From NCBI GenBank assembly GCA_913060875.1, contig CAJXSL010000013.1, forward strand, positions 62,001-126,000: 64,000 bases of DNA, written 5' to 3'. A program made the translations under genes and the position numbers. Within the stretch, counting starts at the first letter, position 1; every line of letters begins with the position of its first letter. This DNA comes from an uncultured Desulfobacteraceae bacterium. Its GTDB lineage: Bacteria > Desulfobacterota > Desulfobacteria > Desulfobacterales > UBA5852. Below are positions 42,791-53,043 of this stretch, one piece after another. The notes beneath the pieces are model-generated. The model was given only the letters and a program-made list of their open reading frames with translations. It made no database searches and was not told the origin of the DNA.

Positions 42791-44736
42791 GGGTTGCCGC
42801 TTTCCTTATGGTCGGCGGCATCTTCCGGCGGCGCTTCCGGTGGCTCCGCTTCATCCCCGGATGTTTTATCAGCCTGGCTGTCATCCGGCGCTTCATTGGC
42901 CTCGGGTTCTATGGTGGAGATATGGTCATGCTTGGAAGGGAACTCGAATCCGGGCCGCATCTCCAGGATGAGGCGATCGAGTTCGTCACCCAGAACGGTT
43001 TCTTTTTCCAGCAGAACTTCGGAGAGGCGGTGGAGAATGTCGATATTGTCCTTCAGGACGGTTTGGGCCTTTTCATAGGCGTTTTTAATGAATTTGGCGA
43101 TTTCATCGTCGATACGGCGGGCGGTTTCTTCCGAAAAATCCCGGTGCTGAGCGATTTCGCGGCCAATGAAAATATGTTCTTCGCCCTTGGCATAGGACAG
43201 CGGGCCCAGGTCACTCATCCCCCACGAGCGCACCATGCGCTCCGCAAGATCGGTGGCCTGTTTGATGTCGCCCGCCGCGCCGGTGCTGATCCGGTCAAAA
43301 ATCAGCTCTTCGGCCACCCGGCCGCCATACGCCACGGAAAGTTCGCTCTGCAACTGGTCTTTGTACTTGAAATCGCGTTCCTCGGGTAAAAACCAGGTGA
43401 CCCCGGCGGCACGGCCGCGCGGAATGATGGTCACCTTGTTGACCGCATCCGTGAAGGGCAGGAAGCGGGCTACAAGGGCGTGGCCGGCCTCGTGGTAAGC
43501 CGTGGTTTTCTTGTCTTCCTCCGAGATCACCTTGGATTTGCGTTCCAGGCCCATGTAGACCTTGTCCTTGGCCTCCTCGAAATCCATCATGCCGACCCGC
43601 TCTTTGTCCTGCTTGGCAGCCAGCAGGGCGGCTTCGTTGACCAGGTTTTCCAGGTCCGCACCGGAGAAACCCGGTGTGCCTTTGGCCAGGATGACAGGCT
43701 CGACGTCGGGTCCGATAGGCGTTTTCTTCATGTGGACCCGCAGTATTTTCTCGCGGCCCTTGATGTCCGGCAGGGACACGACCACCTGGCGGTCGAAACG
43801 GCCGGGCCGCAACAGGGCCGGGTCGAGAACATCGGGGCGGTTGGTCGCGGATATCAAAATGACACCTTCATTGGATTCGAACCCATCCATTTCCACCAGC
43901 AGCTGGTTCAGGGTCTGTTCCCGTTCGTCGTGGCCGCCGCCCAGTCCGGCACCCCGGTGCCGTCCCACAGCATCGATTTCATCGATAAAAATAATGCAGG
44001 GTGCGTTTTTTTTGCCTTGAACGAAAAGGTCCCGGACCCGGCTGGCACCCACACCCACGAACATTTCCACGAAGTCCGAGCCGCTGATGGAAAAGAACGG
44101 CACACCCGCCTCTCCGGCAATGGCCCGGGCCAGCAGTGTTTTACCGGTTCCGGGAGGCCCCATCAGCAAAACACCCTTGGGAATACGCCCCCCCAGGCGG
44201 GTGAATTTTTTGGGATCACGCAGGAAATCCACTATTTCGCCAAGCTCCTCCTTGGCTTCGTCGATGCCGGCCACGTCTTCAAAGGTGACCTTGGCCGACT
44301 GGTCGGAAAGCAGCCGCGCCCGGCTTTTGCCGAAACTCATGGCTTTGCCGCCGCCGGATTGCATTTGCCGCATGAAGAAGATCCACACCCCGATGAGAAT
44401 GAGCATCGGAAACCAGCTCACCAGGACCGACATGTACCAGGGGGATTCGGCCGGCGGCTTGGCACCGATATGGATGCCCTTGCTTCGCAGGGTGGAAATC
44501 AGGTCCGGGTCATCCGGGGCGTAAACCTTGAACCGATCCCCTTTGTCGTCCTTGACCGTCAATTCCTGGCCCTGAATAACCACTTCATCCACACGCTCGT
44601 CGGCTACCATGGCCAGGAATTCCGAATAGCTGACCGGCGTTTCCGCAAGACGCTGTTCACTGAAAATCTGGTACAGCATCACGAACATCAGCGTAATCAC
44701 AATCCAGAGCGACAGGTTTTTATAGAATGGATTCAA
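42787..44736 (-). CDS. ftsH: ATP-dependent zinc metalloprotease FtsH
   Basis: A 649-residue membrane protease: two membrane helices (about 9-25 and 104-122) around a periplasmic domain, AAA+ module with Walker A GPPGTGKT, pore motif region and second region of homology, then the zinc protease site HEAGH. It degrades misfolded membrane proteins and selected regulators. The start codon is TTG at 44736 with GGAGGAC seven bases before it. The acidic C-terminal tail is long. Confidence 0.96.
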   Translation of the reverse strand: MNPFYKNLSLWIVITLMFVMLYQIFSEQRLAETPVSYSEFLAMVADERVDEVVIQGQELTVKDDKGDRFKVYAPDDPDLISTLRSKGIHIGAKPPAESPWYMSVLVSWFPMLILIGVWIFFMRQMQSGGGKAMSFGKSRARLLSDQSAKVTFEDVAGIDEAKEELGEIVDFLRDPKKFTRLGGRIPKGVLLMGPPGTGKTLLARAIAGEAGVPFFSISGSDFVEMFVGVGASRVRDLFVQGKKNAPCIIFIDEIDAVGRHRGAGLGGGHDEREQTLNQLLVEMDGFESNEGVILISATNRPDVLDPALLRPGRFDRQVVVSLPDIKGREKILRVHMKKTPIGPDVEPVILAKGTPGFSGADLENLVNEAALLAAKQDKERVGMMDFEEAKDKVYMGLERKSKVISEEDKKTTAYHEAGHALVARFLPFTDAVNKVTIIPRGRAAGVTWFLPEERDFKYKDQLQSELSVAYGGRVAEELIFDRISTGAAGDIKQATDLAERMVRSWGMSDLGPLSYAKGEEHIFIGREIAQHRDFSEETARRIDDEIAKFIKNAYEKAQTVLKDNIDILHRLSEVLLEKETVLGDELDRLILEMRPGFEFPSKHDHISTIEPEANEAPDDSQADKTSGDEAEPPEAPPEDAADHKESGNP

Positions 44737-44781
44737 AAGATATGTCCTCCTCCTAAAAGAGTTGCTAACGCTTTAAATCGA

Positions 44782-46278
44782 CTAAAAATAACCATCTTGC
44801 CCGGATAGGCAACCCACGGCTTCGACTTTCAGCCAGCGTTTTGTTGCGGGTTCGATTTGGGCAATGGCGCTTTGGCGCACACCAACAATCCAGATGATCT
44901 GGTCACCGCTGAGCAACAGGGGATAATGAAGCCTTTTTTCCCGGTCGATTTTGCGGTCGATAAAAATTTTTTTGACTTTCTGCGTACCGTTCAACCCCAG
45001 GGGCGCCAGTCGGTCGCCGGGGCGAAAATTGCGGACCCGTAAAGGAAAACGCAGCTTATCCATATCAAATAAGGCGGTTGGCTGTCCAGGTTGGCCGGCC
45101 TTCACCGGGGGCGCCGATGGCAGCAGCGAAAAATCCAACGCTATCCCGGCTTCGTGGATGTCAAAACGCCCGGGTGATGGGATGGTGTATTCGAATCGGG
45201 CTTCAGGCCGTGTCGGCCGGCAGGGGCGGCCCTGCCCCCGCCGGTGGGCAAGTCGCTGGATGGTGAGCCGGGGGCCCTGCCCCCGGACGCATACCCCATC
45301 GGGCAAATGGCAGGCGCCCTGGTCGGGGCCTTTTACGGCCAGTGTGCGGGCGCTTTCAAGGGGGGCGAAACCGACCCGCCGCAGGTCGCCCTTGCAGCGC
45401 TGCACCGCAGCCCGCAATACGCGCCGCTGCAGCGCCGGATGATAGGCGGCCAGCTTGCGGCGATCGATTACCTGTATGGATCCGAGATCCTCTAACGCGG
45501 CAGCATCGCAGGCCCGGGCGGTAACGCCGGCCAGCCAATCCTCTTCATCGCGCATCAAATGCGCCATCCGGCTTAGTCCCTCGACCAGGGCGGGATTATA
45601 GTGTTCGGTCAGCAGCGGCAGCAGTTGGTGCCGAATGCGATTGCGGAGAAAGCGGGCGTCGGTGTTGCTTTCGTCTTCCACGCCCCTTTCCCCGCAGCGT
45701 TCCAAAAAAGCCAGAATCTCGGCGCGGGATGAGCGAATGAGGGGGCGAATAATGCGGATTTGCTTTTCGGCTGTGGAGCGGATGGGCGGAATCCCGGCCA
45801 GGCCCAGCGGGCCGCTGCCGCGCAGGAACCGCATCAGCATCAGTTCGGCGTCATCATCACGCTGGTGGCCCAGCGCAATCCGGTTGAACCCACCCTCTGT
45901 GGCGGCCCGCAGCAAGAATCGGTAGCGCACCTCGCGCGCGGCCTCTTCAGGGCTTGTTCGATGGTCTTTTTGATAGACGGTCACCGACTGGTGCTCGACA
46001 ACGAAGGGAATGCCCAGCTTCGCGGCCAGATCGGCGGCGCAGCGGGCATCTGCGGCGGCCCGGTCGCCCCGCAGACCATGATTCAGGTGGGCCGCACCCA
46101 GGGAAAAATTCCTGGTTTCCGTCAAGCCGTGAAGACAGAGCAAAAGGGCTGTGGAATCGGGCCCGCCGGACAACCCCACCAGCACCCGGTCGTCCGGTTG
46201 CAGCATGGTATGGGTCGTCATGGTTTGATCGACCGATCGGACCAGAGGGTCGGATGATGGCGTGGGCGGAATTGTCAT
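44782..46278 (-). CDS. tilS: tRNA(Ile)-lysidine synthetase
   Basis: A 498-residue enzyme with the PP-loop LVGLSGGPDSTALL, the conserved LNHGLRG and GHQRDDDAE segments, and the C-terminal TilS domain (FPLRVRNFRPGDRLAPLG). It makes lysidine at the wobble base of the tRNA that reads AUA. It is longer than the 430-residue E. coli form by about 30 residues at the N-terminus and by a central Arg/Pro-rich insert (about 365-390). The Met at 46278 (MTIPPTPS) is preferred to the frame to 46422. Confidence 0.93.
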   Translation of the reverse strand: MTIPPTPSSDPLVRSVDQTMTTHTMLQPDDRVLVGLSGGPDSTALLLCLHGLTETRNFSLGAAHLNHGLRGDRAAADARCAADLAAKLGIPFVVEHQSVTVYQKDHRTSPEEAAREVRYRFLLRAATEGGFNRIALGHQRDDDAELMLMRFLRGSGPLGLAGIPPIRSTAEKQIRIIRPLIRSSRAEILAFLERCGERGVEDESNTDARFLRNRIRHQLLPLLTEHYNPALVEGLSRMAHLMRDEEDWLAGVTARACDAAALEDLGSIQVIDRRKLAAYHPALQRRVLRAAVQRCKGDLRRVGFAPLESARTLAVKGPDQGACHLPDGVCVRGQGPRLTIQRLAHRRGQGRPCRPTRPEARFEYTIPSPGRFDIHEAGIALDFSLLPSAPPVKAGQPGQPTALFDMDKLRFPLRVRNFRPGDRLAPLGLNGTQKVKKIFIDRKIDREKRLHYPLLLSGDQIIWIVGVRQSAIAQIEPATKRWLKVEAVGCLSGQDGYF

Positions 46279-46561
46279 GGGGCGGCAGCCTCTTTCTTTC
46301 TGTGGGACGGACCTTATATTAATAGGGTACAACCCTGTGATACACAAGATGCGGTTGGCAGACGGGTTCCTGATGCATGCGTCAGAAGCCTGAAACGCTT
46401 CTTGGCCTATCCGTATTGACAAAGCAGATCCCGGTCAAGATTATTTGACAGACCGGAAGCGGCTTTTTTGCTTGCAAATCGCCTGCGATTTGTCGATACT
46501 GCCGATCACATCATTCGGAATCGCCCTTCGGGGTCATTCCGGCCGGGCACCGACACTTTAT

Positions 46562-46655
46562 GGCCGGACCCCGCGCAACAGACGCTTACGAACCTCGTCA
46601 GATCCGGAAGGAAGCAGCGATAAGTAAGGCTGGCTGTGTCGCGGGATTTCCGGCC
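46562..46655 (+). ncRNA. ffs: Signal recognition particle RNA (small 4.5S type)
   Basis: The conserved apical domain is present: GAACCTCGTCAG, then TCCGGAAGGAAGCAGC (SRP tetraloop and symmetric loop). The flanks pair: GGCCGG/CCGGCC at the ends and CCCGCG/CGCGGG inside, giving the single long hairpin of about 94 bases. It binds Ffh and targets membrane proteins. The exact ends are estimated from the outermost pairs. Confidence 0.9.
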
Positions 46656-46776
46656 TTCCCGGTGTTGGCAGCCCATTTTTGCAAGCCCCTTGCCATCCCG
46701 GCGGGACGCTGTTTCATCCATCCCCTCATGCCATCTTTGAATGGCATAAACCCCCGTTAACCGCAGACTTATCGTC

Positions 46777-46804
46777 TTGACATCGAAACATGGCGTCTTA
46801 TTTT
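46777..46804 (+). promoter_or_regulatory. Putative promoter of the grpE-dnaK operon
   Basis: A perfect -35 TTGACA (46777-46782) with 16 bases to TATTTT (46799-46804, four of six matches). The preceding TC gives the CTTGACA context that also occurs in heat-shock promoters, but a CCCAT-type -10 is not present. No CIRCE inverted repeat was seen, so HrcA control is not indicated. Confidence 0.5.
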
Positions 46805-46835
46805 TTATGCGATGTTTACGTCCGGGCAACAAACG

Positions 46836-46860
46836 ACCGCTTCCGGGATCCGGAAGCGGT
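46836..46860. repeat. Perfect 11-bp hairpin in the grpE leader
   Basis: ACCGCTTCCGG (46836-46846), loop GAT, and the exact complement (46850-46860) lie between the putative promoter and grpE, in an untranslated leader of about 140 bases. Few T follow. It could be an attenuator, a stabilising hairpin or a terminator for the SRP RNA transcript. Confidence 0.6.
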
Positions 46861-46949
46861 GATTGTTTAGGGCTGCCCGAATTTTGTTCAAGCAACATAT
46901 TCCCCAGCGGACTGCAACGGGGCACAGGGCAAGGAGAACCAGCGGAGTT

Positions 46950-47570
46950 ATGACCGAGAAAGAGACGACGGCAGGCGTGACCGAAACCGACCACCCGGAC
47001 GCGGACGCAACGCCGCCTTCCTCAGATTCCAAGGACGTCAAATCCCCAGCCACCGCACCCATCGATGACCAGGAAGAAGCGGCGGAAGAAAGCGCCGCAC
47101 CCGCGACAATTGAAGAAAAACTTGAAGCGGCTGAAAAACAGGCCCAGGAAAACCACGAACGTTTTCTGCGGGCCGCCGCGGAGCTGGACAATTTTCGCAA
47201 ACGCAAGGAGCGCGAGGTCAGTGATCTGCGCAAATACGCCAACCAGTCCCTTCTCCGGGAACTGCTTGGTGTCGTCGACAACCTTGAGCGCGCCCTGGCG
47301 TCATCCGGAGAAAACGGCAAATCCGAAGGCCTTGTGGAAGGTGTCGACATGACCCTCACTGAGCTTCTCAAAATTTTTGACCAGTTTGGGGTGAAACCGA
47401 TTGAAGCGCTGGATAAGCCGTTTGACCCTTCGATTCACGAGGCGGTCATGCAGGAGCCCAGCGACACGGTTCCCGCCAACACCGTACTCAAAGAATTCCA
47501 AAAAGGCTATATGCTGCGTGAACGCCTGCTGCGACCGGCCATGGTTGTCGTTTCCACCGAAAGCGCTTAA
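46950..47570 (+). CDS. grpE: GrpE nucleotide-exchange factor
   Basis: A 206-residue protein: acidic, Thr/Ala-rich N-terminal tail, long helix (about 55-105; RAAAELDNFRKRKERE), four-helix region and C-terminal beta-wing (FDPSIHEAVMQEPSD). It releases ADP from DnaK. The Met at 46950 has GGAG nearby; the frame to 46863 starts in the leader hairpin and is rejected. It lies 85 bases before dnaK. Confidence 0.95.
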   Translation: MTEKETTAGVTETDHPDADATPPSSDSKDVKSPATAPIDDQEEAAEESAAPATIEEKLEAAEKQAQENHERFLRAAAELDNFRKRKEREVSDLRKYANQSLLRELLGVVDNLERALASSGENGKSEGLVEGVDMTLTELLKIFDQFGVKPIEALDKPFDPSIHEAVMQEPSDTVPANTVLKEFQKGYMLRERLLRPAMVVVSTESA

Positions 47571-47655
47571 CTTCGAAAAAACATATATCACAGACGACGA
47601 ACTCAAAACGATTCAGGCATAGAATGCTACTCGATCTTCAAGGAGGATAGACGAA

Positions 47656-49575
47656 ATGGGTAAAATTATCGGAATTGATCTCGGCACCACCAATTCGTGC
47701 GTGGCTGTCATGGAGGGTGGGGATGCCAAGGTCATTACCAACCCGGAAGGTGGTCGCACCACACCATCCACGGTAGCCGTAAGCGACAGCGATGAGCGGC
47801 TTGTGGGCCAGATCGCCAAACGCCAGGCCATCACCAACCCTGAGAATACCGTGTTCGGTGTCAAACGCCTCATCGGCCGCAAATTCGACTCCCCGGAGGT
47901 GCAGCAGGACATCGGCATCCTGCCCTATAAAATTGAAAAAGCCGGCAACGGCGACGTACGCATCAATTTAAAAGGCACCAAGTACAGTCCGGCGGAGATT
48001 TCCTCGTTCATCCTGGCCAACATCAAAAAAACGGCCGAGGAATATCTGGGTGAAGCTGTTACCGACGCCGTCATCACCGTGCCGGCCTATTTCAATGACA
48101 GCCAGCGCCAGGCCACCAAGGATGCCGGCAAGATTGCCGGTCTGAACGTGCAGCGGATCATCAACGAACCGACCGCGGCCTCGCTGGCCTACGGGCTGGA
48201 CAAAAAGGCGGAAGAAAAGATTGCGGTTTTCGATCTGGGCGGCGGCACGTTCGATGTCTCCATTCTGGAGATTGGCGAAGGCGTTTTTGAAGTCAAGGCC
48301 ACCAATGGCGACACCCACCTGGGTGGCGAAGATTTCGACCTGCGGGTCATCGAATTCCTGGCCGACGAGTTCAAGAAAGACCAGGGCATCGATGTTCGCC
48401 AGGACAAAATGGCGCTTCAGCGTCTCAAGGAAGCCGCTGAAAAGGCCAAAATGGAATTGTCCACCTCCATGGAAACCGAGGTCAACCTGCCGTTTATCAC
48501 GGCGGACGCCAGCGGTCCGAAACACATGAACATCAAGCTCACCCGGGCCAAACTGGAAGCTTTGGTGGCGGACCTGCTGGACAATCTGGAAGGGCCTTGC
48601 CGGACAGCCATGAAGGATGCCGGTTTGTCCAACGGCGATATCAACGAGGTTATTCTCGTGGGGGGTATGACCCGCATGCCGGCGGTCCAGGATCGGGTCA
48701 AAGCCATTTTCGGCAGGGAACCCCACAAGGGGGTCAACCCGGACGAAGTGGTGGCCCTTGGCGCCGCCATCCAGGGCGGTGTATTGCAGGGCGATGTCAA
48801 AGATGTGCTGCTTCTTGACGTGACCCCGCTTTCCCTGGGCATCGAGACCCTTGGCGCGGTCATGACCAAGCTGATTGATAAAAACACCACCATTCCCACC
48901 CGCAAGAGCCAGATTTTCAGTACGGCCGCCGATAGCCAGCCGGCCGTCTCCATCCATGTGCTGCAGGGCGAACGGGAAATGGCCAGCGGCAACAAGACCC
49001 TGGGCCGATTCGAACTCGTGGGCATCCCCCCGGCACCGCGTGGTGTTCCCCAGATCGAGGTGACCTTTGACATCGATGCCAACGGCATCGTCAGTGTCTC
49101 CGCCAAGGATCTGGCCACCAACAAAGAGCAGTCCATCAAGATCACGGCTTCCAGCGGCCTTTCCCAGGAAGAAATCGACTCGGCCATCAAAGAAGCCGAG
49201 ATGCATGCCGATGAAGACAAGAAGAAAAAAGAACTGGTGGAAGCCCGCAACCAGGCCGATGCCTTGATTTATTCCACTGAAAAATCCATCAAGGATTTGG
49301 GCGACAAGGTCGACGAAGCCACCAAGAAACAGGCCGAGGAGGCCATCGAGCCCCTGCGCAAGGCCATGGAAGGCGAGGATCCGGAAGAGATTAAACGCCT
49401 CAGCGAAGCCCTGACCCAGGCCTCCCACAAACTGGCGGAAGCCATGTACCAGCAGGCCTCCCAGGATGGTGCTGCCGGTGCCGCAGGTGGTCCCGAGCAG
49501 GACGCCGCGAGCGGTCCCCAGGACGATGATGTGGTCGATGCGGACTTTGAAGAGGTCAAAGAAGACAAGAAATAA
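47656..49575 (+). CDS. dnaK: Chaperone DnaK (Hsp70)
   Basis: A 639-residue Hsp70: [19 protein letters not shown] at the start, [14 protein letters not shown], linker [13 protein letters not shown], substrate domain, helical lid and acidic tail ending EEVKEDKK. It folds proteins with GrpE and a J-protein. AAGGAGG precedes the ATG. A terminator follows immediately, and no dnaJ lies downstream; the only J-protein in the window is the short one near 8 kb. Confidence 0.98.
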   Translation: MGKIIGIDLGTTNSCVAVMEGGDAKVITNPEGGRTTPSTVAVSDSDERLVGQIAKRQAITNPENTVFGVKRLIGRKFDSPEVQQDIGILPYKIEKAGNGDVRINLKGTKYSPAEISSFILANIKKTAEEYLGEAVTDAVITVPAYFNDSQRQATKDAGKIAGLNVQRIINEPTAASLAYGLDKKAEEKIAVFDLGGGTFDVSILEIGEGVFEVKATNGDTHLGGEDFDLRVIEFLADEFKKDQGIDVRQDKMALQRLKEAAEKAKMELSTSMETEVNLPFITADASGPKHMNIKLTRAKLEALVADLLDNLEGPCRTAMKDAGLSNGDINEVILVGGMTRMPAVQDRVKAIFGREPHKGVNPDEVVALGAAIQGGVLQGDVKDVLLLDVTPLSLGIETLGAVMTKLIDKNTTIPTRKSQIFSTAADSQPAVSIHVLQGEREMASGNKTLGRFELVGIPPAPRGVPQIEVTFDIDANGIVSVSAKDLATNKEQSIKITASSGLSQEEIDSAIKEAEMHADEDKKKKELVEARNQADALIYSTEKSIKDLGDKVDEATKKQAEEAIEPLRKAMEGEDPEEIKRLSEALTQASHKLAEAMYQQASQDGAAGAAGGPEQDAASGPQDDDVVDADFEEVKEDKK

Positions 49576-49593
49576 TTGCTTCCATCCTAAAGT

Positions 49594-49627
49594 AAACGCC
49601 CTGCAGATCGAATCGGCAGGGCGTTTT
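49594..49627 (+). terminator. Rho-independent terminator after dnaK
   Basis: AAACGCCCTGC (49594-49604) pairs with GCAGGGCGTTT (49616-49626) around an 11-base loop and is followed by TTTTGTATT. It lies 19 bases after the dnaK stop and ends the grpE-dnaK operon. Confidence 0.85.
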
Positions 49628-50118
49628 GTATTGGACCACCGACCCGCTTCTGGCCTGAGTTCAGGGGCGGGTTTTTATGAACGGGTTTCTTCATTTTCTG
49701 TCCCGTGACAGAAAACGAAGCAAAAGAGCACGCCCGTGCCCCGCTAAACCCTGCGCATCGTCCAACCGGCCGATGAAGCGTCGCCTCATGCCGCCATACG
49801 GCGTTATCCATCTCGCTTGGGTGCTCACAATCTGGCGATTGCTGCGCGCCTCGCTTAGATGGATGCCTTGTCTGGCAGCATGATGCTTGCTGCATCGACC
49901 GGTTAAAGCGGCCGGAGCACGCGGAAACTCACCCGCCTTCGCTTGGGCTACGGCGGGTTCAGACAGTCCGCGCGCTTTAATCCGTCCGCCCCGCCGATGC
50001 TCGGCGCGGGACAATGGGAATACCAAAACCAAAGGCTCAAAACCCCTTTTAAAACCCCCTTCGAGGAGGGGCGACCTGAGACCTCCCGCTATGCGGAAGG
50101 ACTGACAACCCACGGGCA
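49628..50118. repeat. Gene-free block with strong hairpin, possible dispersed repeat
   Basis: About 490 bases with no accepted gene. At 49689-49720 the arms TTTTCTGTC and GACAGAAAA, extended by CTTC/GAAG across an A-C mismatch, form a 13-bp hairpin with a 4-base loop. The following GC-rich stretch reads open in several frames on both strands (for example 49677-49883), a pattern typical of structured, repeated DNA. Near 50041-50070 runs of four or more A, C, T and G alternate. Whether it recurs in the genome cannot be seen here. Confidence 0.4.
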
Positions 50119-50853
50119 TCATTGATCTGCGAACACCTTCTGGAGCAGTTCGGTTGCCCGGGCTGCCGGATCCTGGCGGATTTTGGCTTCCTCCTCCGCG
50201 ACCAGGAAGAAGAGCCCTTCCAACGCCTGGGAGGTCACGTAGTCATCCAGATCCACCAGCCATTCCGAGAGAAACGGTATGGCTTCGGCCCCGGTCTGTA
50301 GCGTCTGGTATTGCTGGGTGACACCCACGTTCTCCATGGCCTGGTGCACCAGGGGTTTGAAAACGGCCGTCAGCTCATCGGTGGTTTTGTCCTGGAAATA
50401 CAAGGTCGCCTCGTTTTCCCTGCCGTCCAGAATGCGCTTGGCATCATCGAATTCCATCTGCTTGATAGCGTTCCAGAAAATGGACTGGGCTTCGGGGGCC
50501 GCCTGTTCGGCGGCACGGTTCATGCTCAGCACGAAGGCATCCAGCTGATCGCCCATGCCGGCCGCCCGCATAACCGTTTCCACGTTGGCAATGGTTTCCG
50601 GCAGAGGGATTTTGATCGTGGGATGATCGAAATAGCCGTCTTCCCGGCCGGCCAGCTGAACCGCCTCGTTTGTACCGATTTCGAGGGCTTCCTTGAGGCC
50701 GTTGATGATATCAGTGTTTTCAAGTTGCGTGTTGTCTCCGCTAAGGGTTTCCACGGCCTTGTCGAGCACGTCGGTCCAGCCGCCGGCCGCATTGGAGGCT
50801 ACCCAGAGGGTGAAAAACGCAGCGGCAATAACGATCCATTTCACCTGTTTCAT
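50119..50853 (-). CDS. DUF4197 family secreted protein
   Basis: A 244-residue protein with an N-terminal export signal (WIVIAAAFFTLWVASNAAGG). The family pattern is clear: DIINGLKEALEIGTNEAVQLAG, GYFDHPTIKIPLPE, MNRAAEQAAPEAQSIFWNAIKQM and the C-terminal TSQALEGLFFLVAEEEAKIRQDP. Function of DUF4197 is unknown; members are periplasmic. AGGAGAACTGCATC precedes the ATG. Apparently monocistronic. Confidence 0.9.
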   Translation of the reverse strand: MKQVKWIVIAAAFFTLWVASNAAGGWTDVLDKAVETLSGDNTQLENTDIINGLKEALEIGTNEAVQLAGREDGYFDHPTIKIPLPETIANVETVMRAAGMGDQLDAFVLSMNRAAEQAAPEAQSIFWNAIKQMEFDDAKRILDGRENEATLYFQDKTTDELTAVFKPLVHQAMENVGVTQQYQTLQTGAEAIPFLSEWLVDLDDYVTSQALEGLFFLVAEEEAKIRQDPAARATELLQKVFADQ

Positions 50854-50949
50854 GATGCAGTTCTCCTGGTAAGATTTTAATGGGGTGCTTTGATGTCATA
50901 TCGCATTGGCATCCATTACCCTACATCCGTATTTGATTTTGATGGCCTG

Positions 50950-51948
50950 TCATCCCTCCGGCAGATGAAAGGCCGTGGCCGTCATGGTGGTGGTGGACCA
51001 TGGCGGCGTCTTGCGGTAGGCGTGTTTCCGGTGTTCGCAATCGCTGCTGCCGCAGATCGGGCAGTTCTCTTCCTGGCAGGGGTCCATGTGAACCAGTACG
51101 CTTTCCGCTCCGGGCACTTCCGCCAGGATGAATTGCTCCAGGTCGTCCGCTTCCTGATGGGCCGCTTCCAGCGGCATTTCCCGGGGCAGGATCAGGTGCA
51201 GGTCGATATGGATACGGGCACCGGCGTTCCAGGCCCGCAGTTTGTGGATGTCGATCCAGGCGGGACGGCGGTGCGCGTTGATCACATCGGCGATCTGGCT
51301 CAACACGGCGGGGTCGGCGGCATCCATGAGCCCTTTGTAGGACGAACGGATCAACCGGGCGCCGGTACCAAGGATGTGCAGCCCCACCAGGCAGGCCACC
51401 AGGCCGTCCATCCAATACCAATCGGTCAGCCGCACCAGCACCAGACCGGCCACGACCCCCACCGAAGTGTAAACATCGGTGAGCACGTGGCGGCCGTCCG
51501 CTTCCAGGGCGATCGACCGCGTTCGGCGGCCGACCCGCACCAGGCCGAGGCCCAACAAAAGGTTGGCGGCGCTGGCGGCCACCATCAAAAGCAAGCCTGT
51601 TTCCAGCTCGGGGAGGGGGTGCGGCGCCAGGATATGACCCAGTCCCACCCGGAAGATGCCCAGGGCGGCCAGGACAATAAGAGCCCCTTCAAATCCCGCG
51701 GAAAAAAACTCGATTTTACCGTGGCCGTAGGGGTGATCCTTGTCCGGGGGAATGGCCGAAAGCACAATGCTGACAATGGCAAAACTGCTCGCCACCACAT
51801 TGATGATGGATTCCAGGGCATCGGAGAGCACCGCCGAAGATCCGGTCAGGCGGTATACATAGAATTTGACGGCCATGAGGCCCGCCCCCACCACCAATGA
51901 TACGATGCCGGCCGCGATGCGCTGGCGCTGTTGGTTTTTTTCCGTCAT
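50950..51948 (-). CDS. Cation diffusion facilitator (CDF) transporter with Cys/His tail
   Basis: A 332-residue transporter with about six membrane helices, metal site SDALES in helix II and HVLTDVYTS (HxxxD) in helix V, then a cytoplasmic ferredoxin-like domain. It exports divalent metal such as zinc, iron or manganese by proton exchange. The C-terminus adds CQEENCPICGSSDCEHRKH, a Cys/His-rich metal-binding tail not found in all members. Confidence 0.92.
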   Translation of the reverse strand: MTEKNQQRQRIAAGIVSLVVGAGLMAVKFYVYRLTGSSAVLSDALESIINVVASSFAIVSIVLSAIPPDKDHPYGHGKIEFFSAGFEGALIVLAALGIFRVGLGHILAPHPLPELETGLLLMVAASAANLLLGLGLVRVGRRTRSIALEADGRHVLTDVYTSVGVVAGLVLVRLTDWYWMDGLVACLVGLHILGTGARLIRSSYKGLMDAADPAVLSQIADVINAHRRPAWIDIHKLRAWNAGARIHIDLHLILPREMPLEAAHQEADDLEQFILAEVPGAESVLVHMDPCQEENCPICGSSDCEHRKHAYRKTPPWSTTTMTATAFHLPEG

Positions 51949-52017
51949 AGGGCGCTTTCTATCGGCCGGAGGTCAGGGCACGGGGCCAGCCAACACCGCC
52001 GGGAGGACCTGATAGGA

Positions 52018-52572
52018 CTATGAACGATTATTTTCCGCCGCTTCAAGCCAACGCGACAGCTGGGTCACCAGTCCCGGGATATCCATCTCATTCTGGTCAC
52101 GGAGGGCCTCGCCATAGCGGTTCAGCCGTTCAATGGCCTTGCGGGCCAGTTTTTGGGCCGCGTTGGCCTGGCCGGCCTCCCGATGGACAAATACACCGAT
52201 GCCCTGGATCAGTCCCTTCAATGCCTCGCGCTCATCACCATCGGTGGCCAGCCAATACGGCTCCAGGATTTCATGCGCTTCAAAGTATAACCCGTGGCGC
52301 CAGAGAATGGCCGACTGGTTCATAGGGGAATCCTCAGTTGAGCGCATGCTGGTGGTGGCGGCCCGGTAGCGCTCCACACGGTCTTTTATGTACGCAACAT
52401 AGGGCGATTGGGGAAAGCGATGCAGCAGATCGGTTGGCTCTTCCGAGAATACTTCCCGGCGTTCCAGACAGCTTTCCAGCATTTTGGCGAGGGTGTTGCG
52501 TACAGTGCGTGATGGGCGATCGTTGAACGGGTCGAATGAGGCCATCACGCTTGTTGATACGTCATCGGACAA
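52018..52572 (-). CDS. DUF309 domain protein
   Basis: A 184-residue protein. The DUF309 core is ILWRHGLYFEAHEILEPYW followed by LKGLIQGIGVFVH, a helical bundle with conserved His and Glu; no activity is known. The N-terminal 75 residues are an added helical region. The start is uncertain, since the AAGGAAGG upstream is far from the ATG at 52572 and the Met at about 52545 is possible. It lies 15 bases after the thioesterase gene. Confidence 0.8.
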   Translation of the reverse strand: MSDDVSTSVMASFDPFNDRPSRTVRNTLAKMLESCLERREVFSEEPTDLLHRFPQSPYVAYIKDRVERYRAATTSMRSTEDSPMNQSAILWRHGLYFEAHEILEPYWLATDGDEREALKGLIQGIGVFVHREAGQANAAQKLARKAIERLNRYGEALRDQNEMDIPGLVTQLSRWLEAAENNRS

Positions 52573-52587
52573 GAGAACACCTTCCTT

Positions 52588-53031
52588 TCAATCCACCGTG
52601 AGCCGGTCCCCTTCCAGGTCCCGGATGCGCTCACGCACATCTGCGGGTACGGGGACTTTACCCCCGGCGGCATAGTCGATGGTGACGATACGGCCGTCGC
52701 CTTCGGCGGCGATTTTGCCGTGGTGGCGGCTGGCCACGGCATATTGCATCAGAAAGCCCTCCGGCGCCAGTGTGCTGACGCGGGCCCCCACCGTCATGGT
52801 ATCCGGAAACGTAAGGGGAATCCGGTAGCGGCATCGGGTCTCCGCCAGGATGGGCCCCACGCCGGTGGTTGCCATAACGTCCATGATCCCGAGGGCTTCG
52901 AAATAAGCGATGCGGGCACTCTCGAAATAGCGGAAATAGACCACGTTGTTCAAGTGTTGAAATGCGTCCATTTCGCCCCAGGCCATCGGGATTTCGATGG
53001 TCACCGGGTAGCTGCGCAGCAGTTCCTTCAT
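52588..53031 (-). CDS. Acyl-CoA thioesterase, YbgC/FadM-type hot-dog fold
   Basis: A 147-residue protein with GEMDAFQHLNNVVYFRYFESARIAYF, the 4HBT signature whose Asp-x-x-x-His-x-x-Asn arrangement gives the catalytic Asp. It hydrolyses acyl-CoA thioesters. AAAGG stands eight bases before the ATG. It sits between the SpoIIE phosphatase gene and the DUF309 gene on the same strand with short gaps. Confidence 0.9.
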   Translation of the reverse strand: MKELLRSYPVTIEIPMAWGEMDAFQHLNNVVYFRYFESARIAYFEALGIMDVMATTGVGPILAETRCRYRIPLTFPDTMTVGARVSTLAPEGFLMQYAVASRHHGKIAAEGDGRIVTIDYAAGGKVPVPADVRERIRDLEGDRLTVD

Positions 53032-53043
53032 TTAAAAAACCTT

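Noticed and set aside
49677-49883. 68-codon frame in the block after dnaK
   Set aside because: Composition rich in Arg, Pro and Trp, no ribosome site, and several other frames are equally open. Treated as part of a structured repeat.
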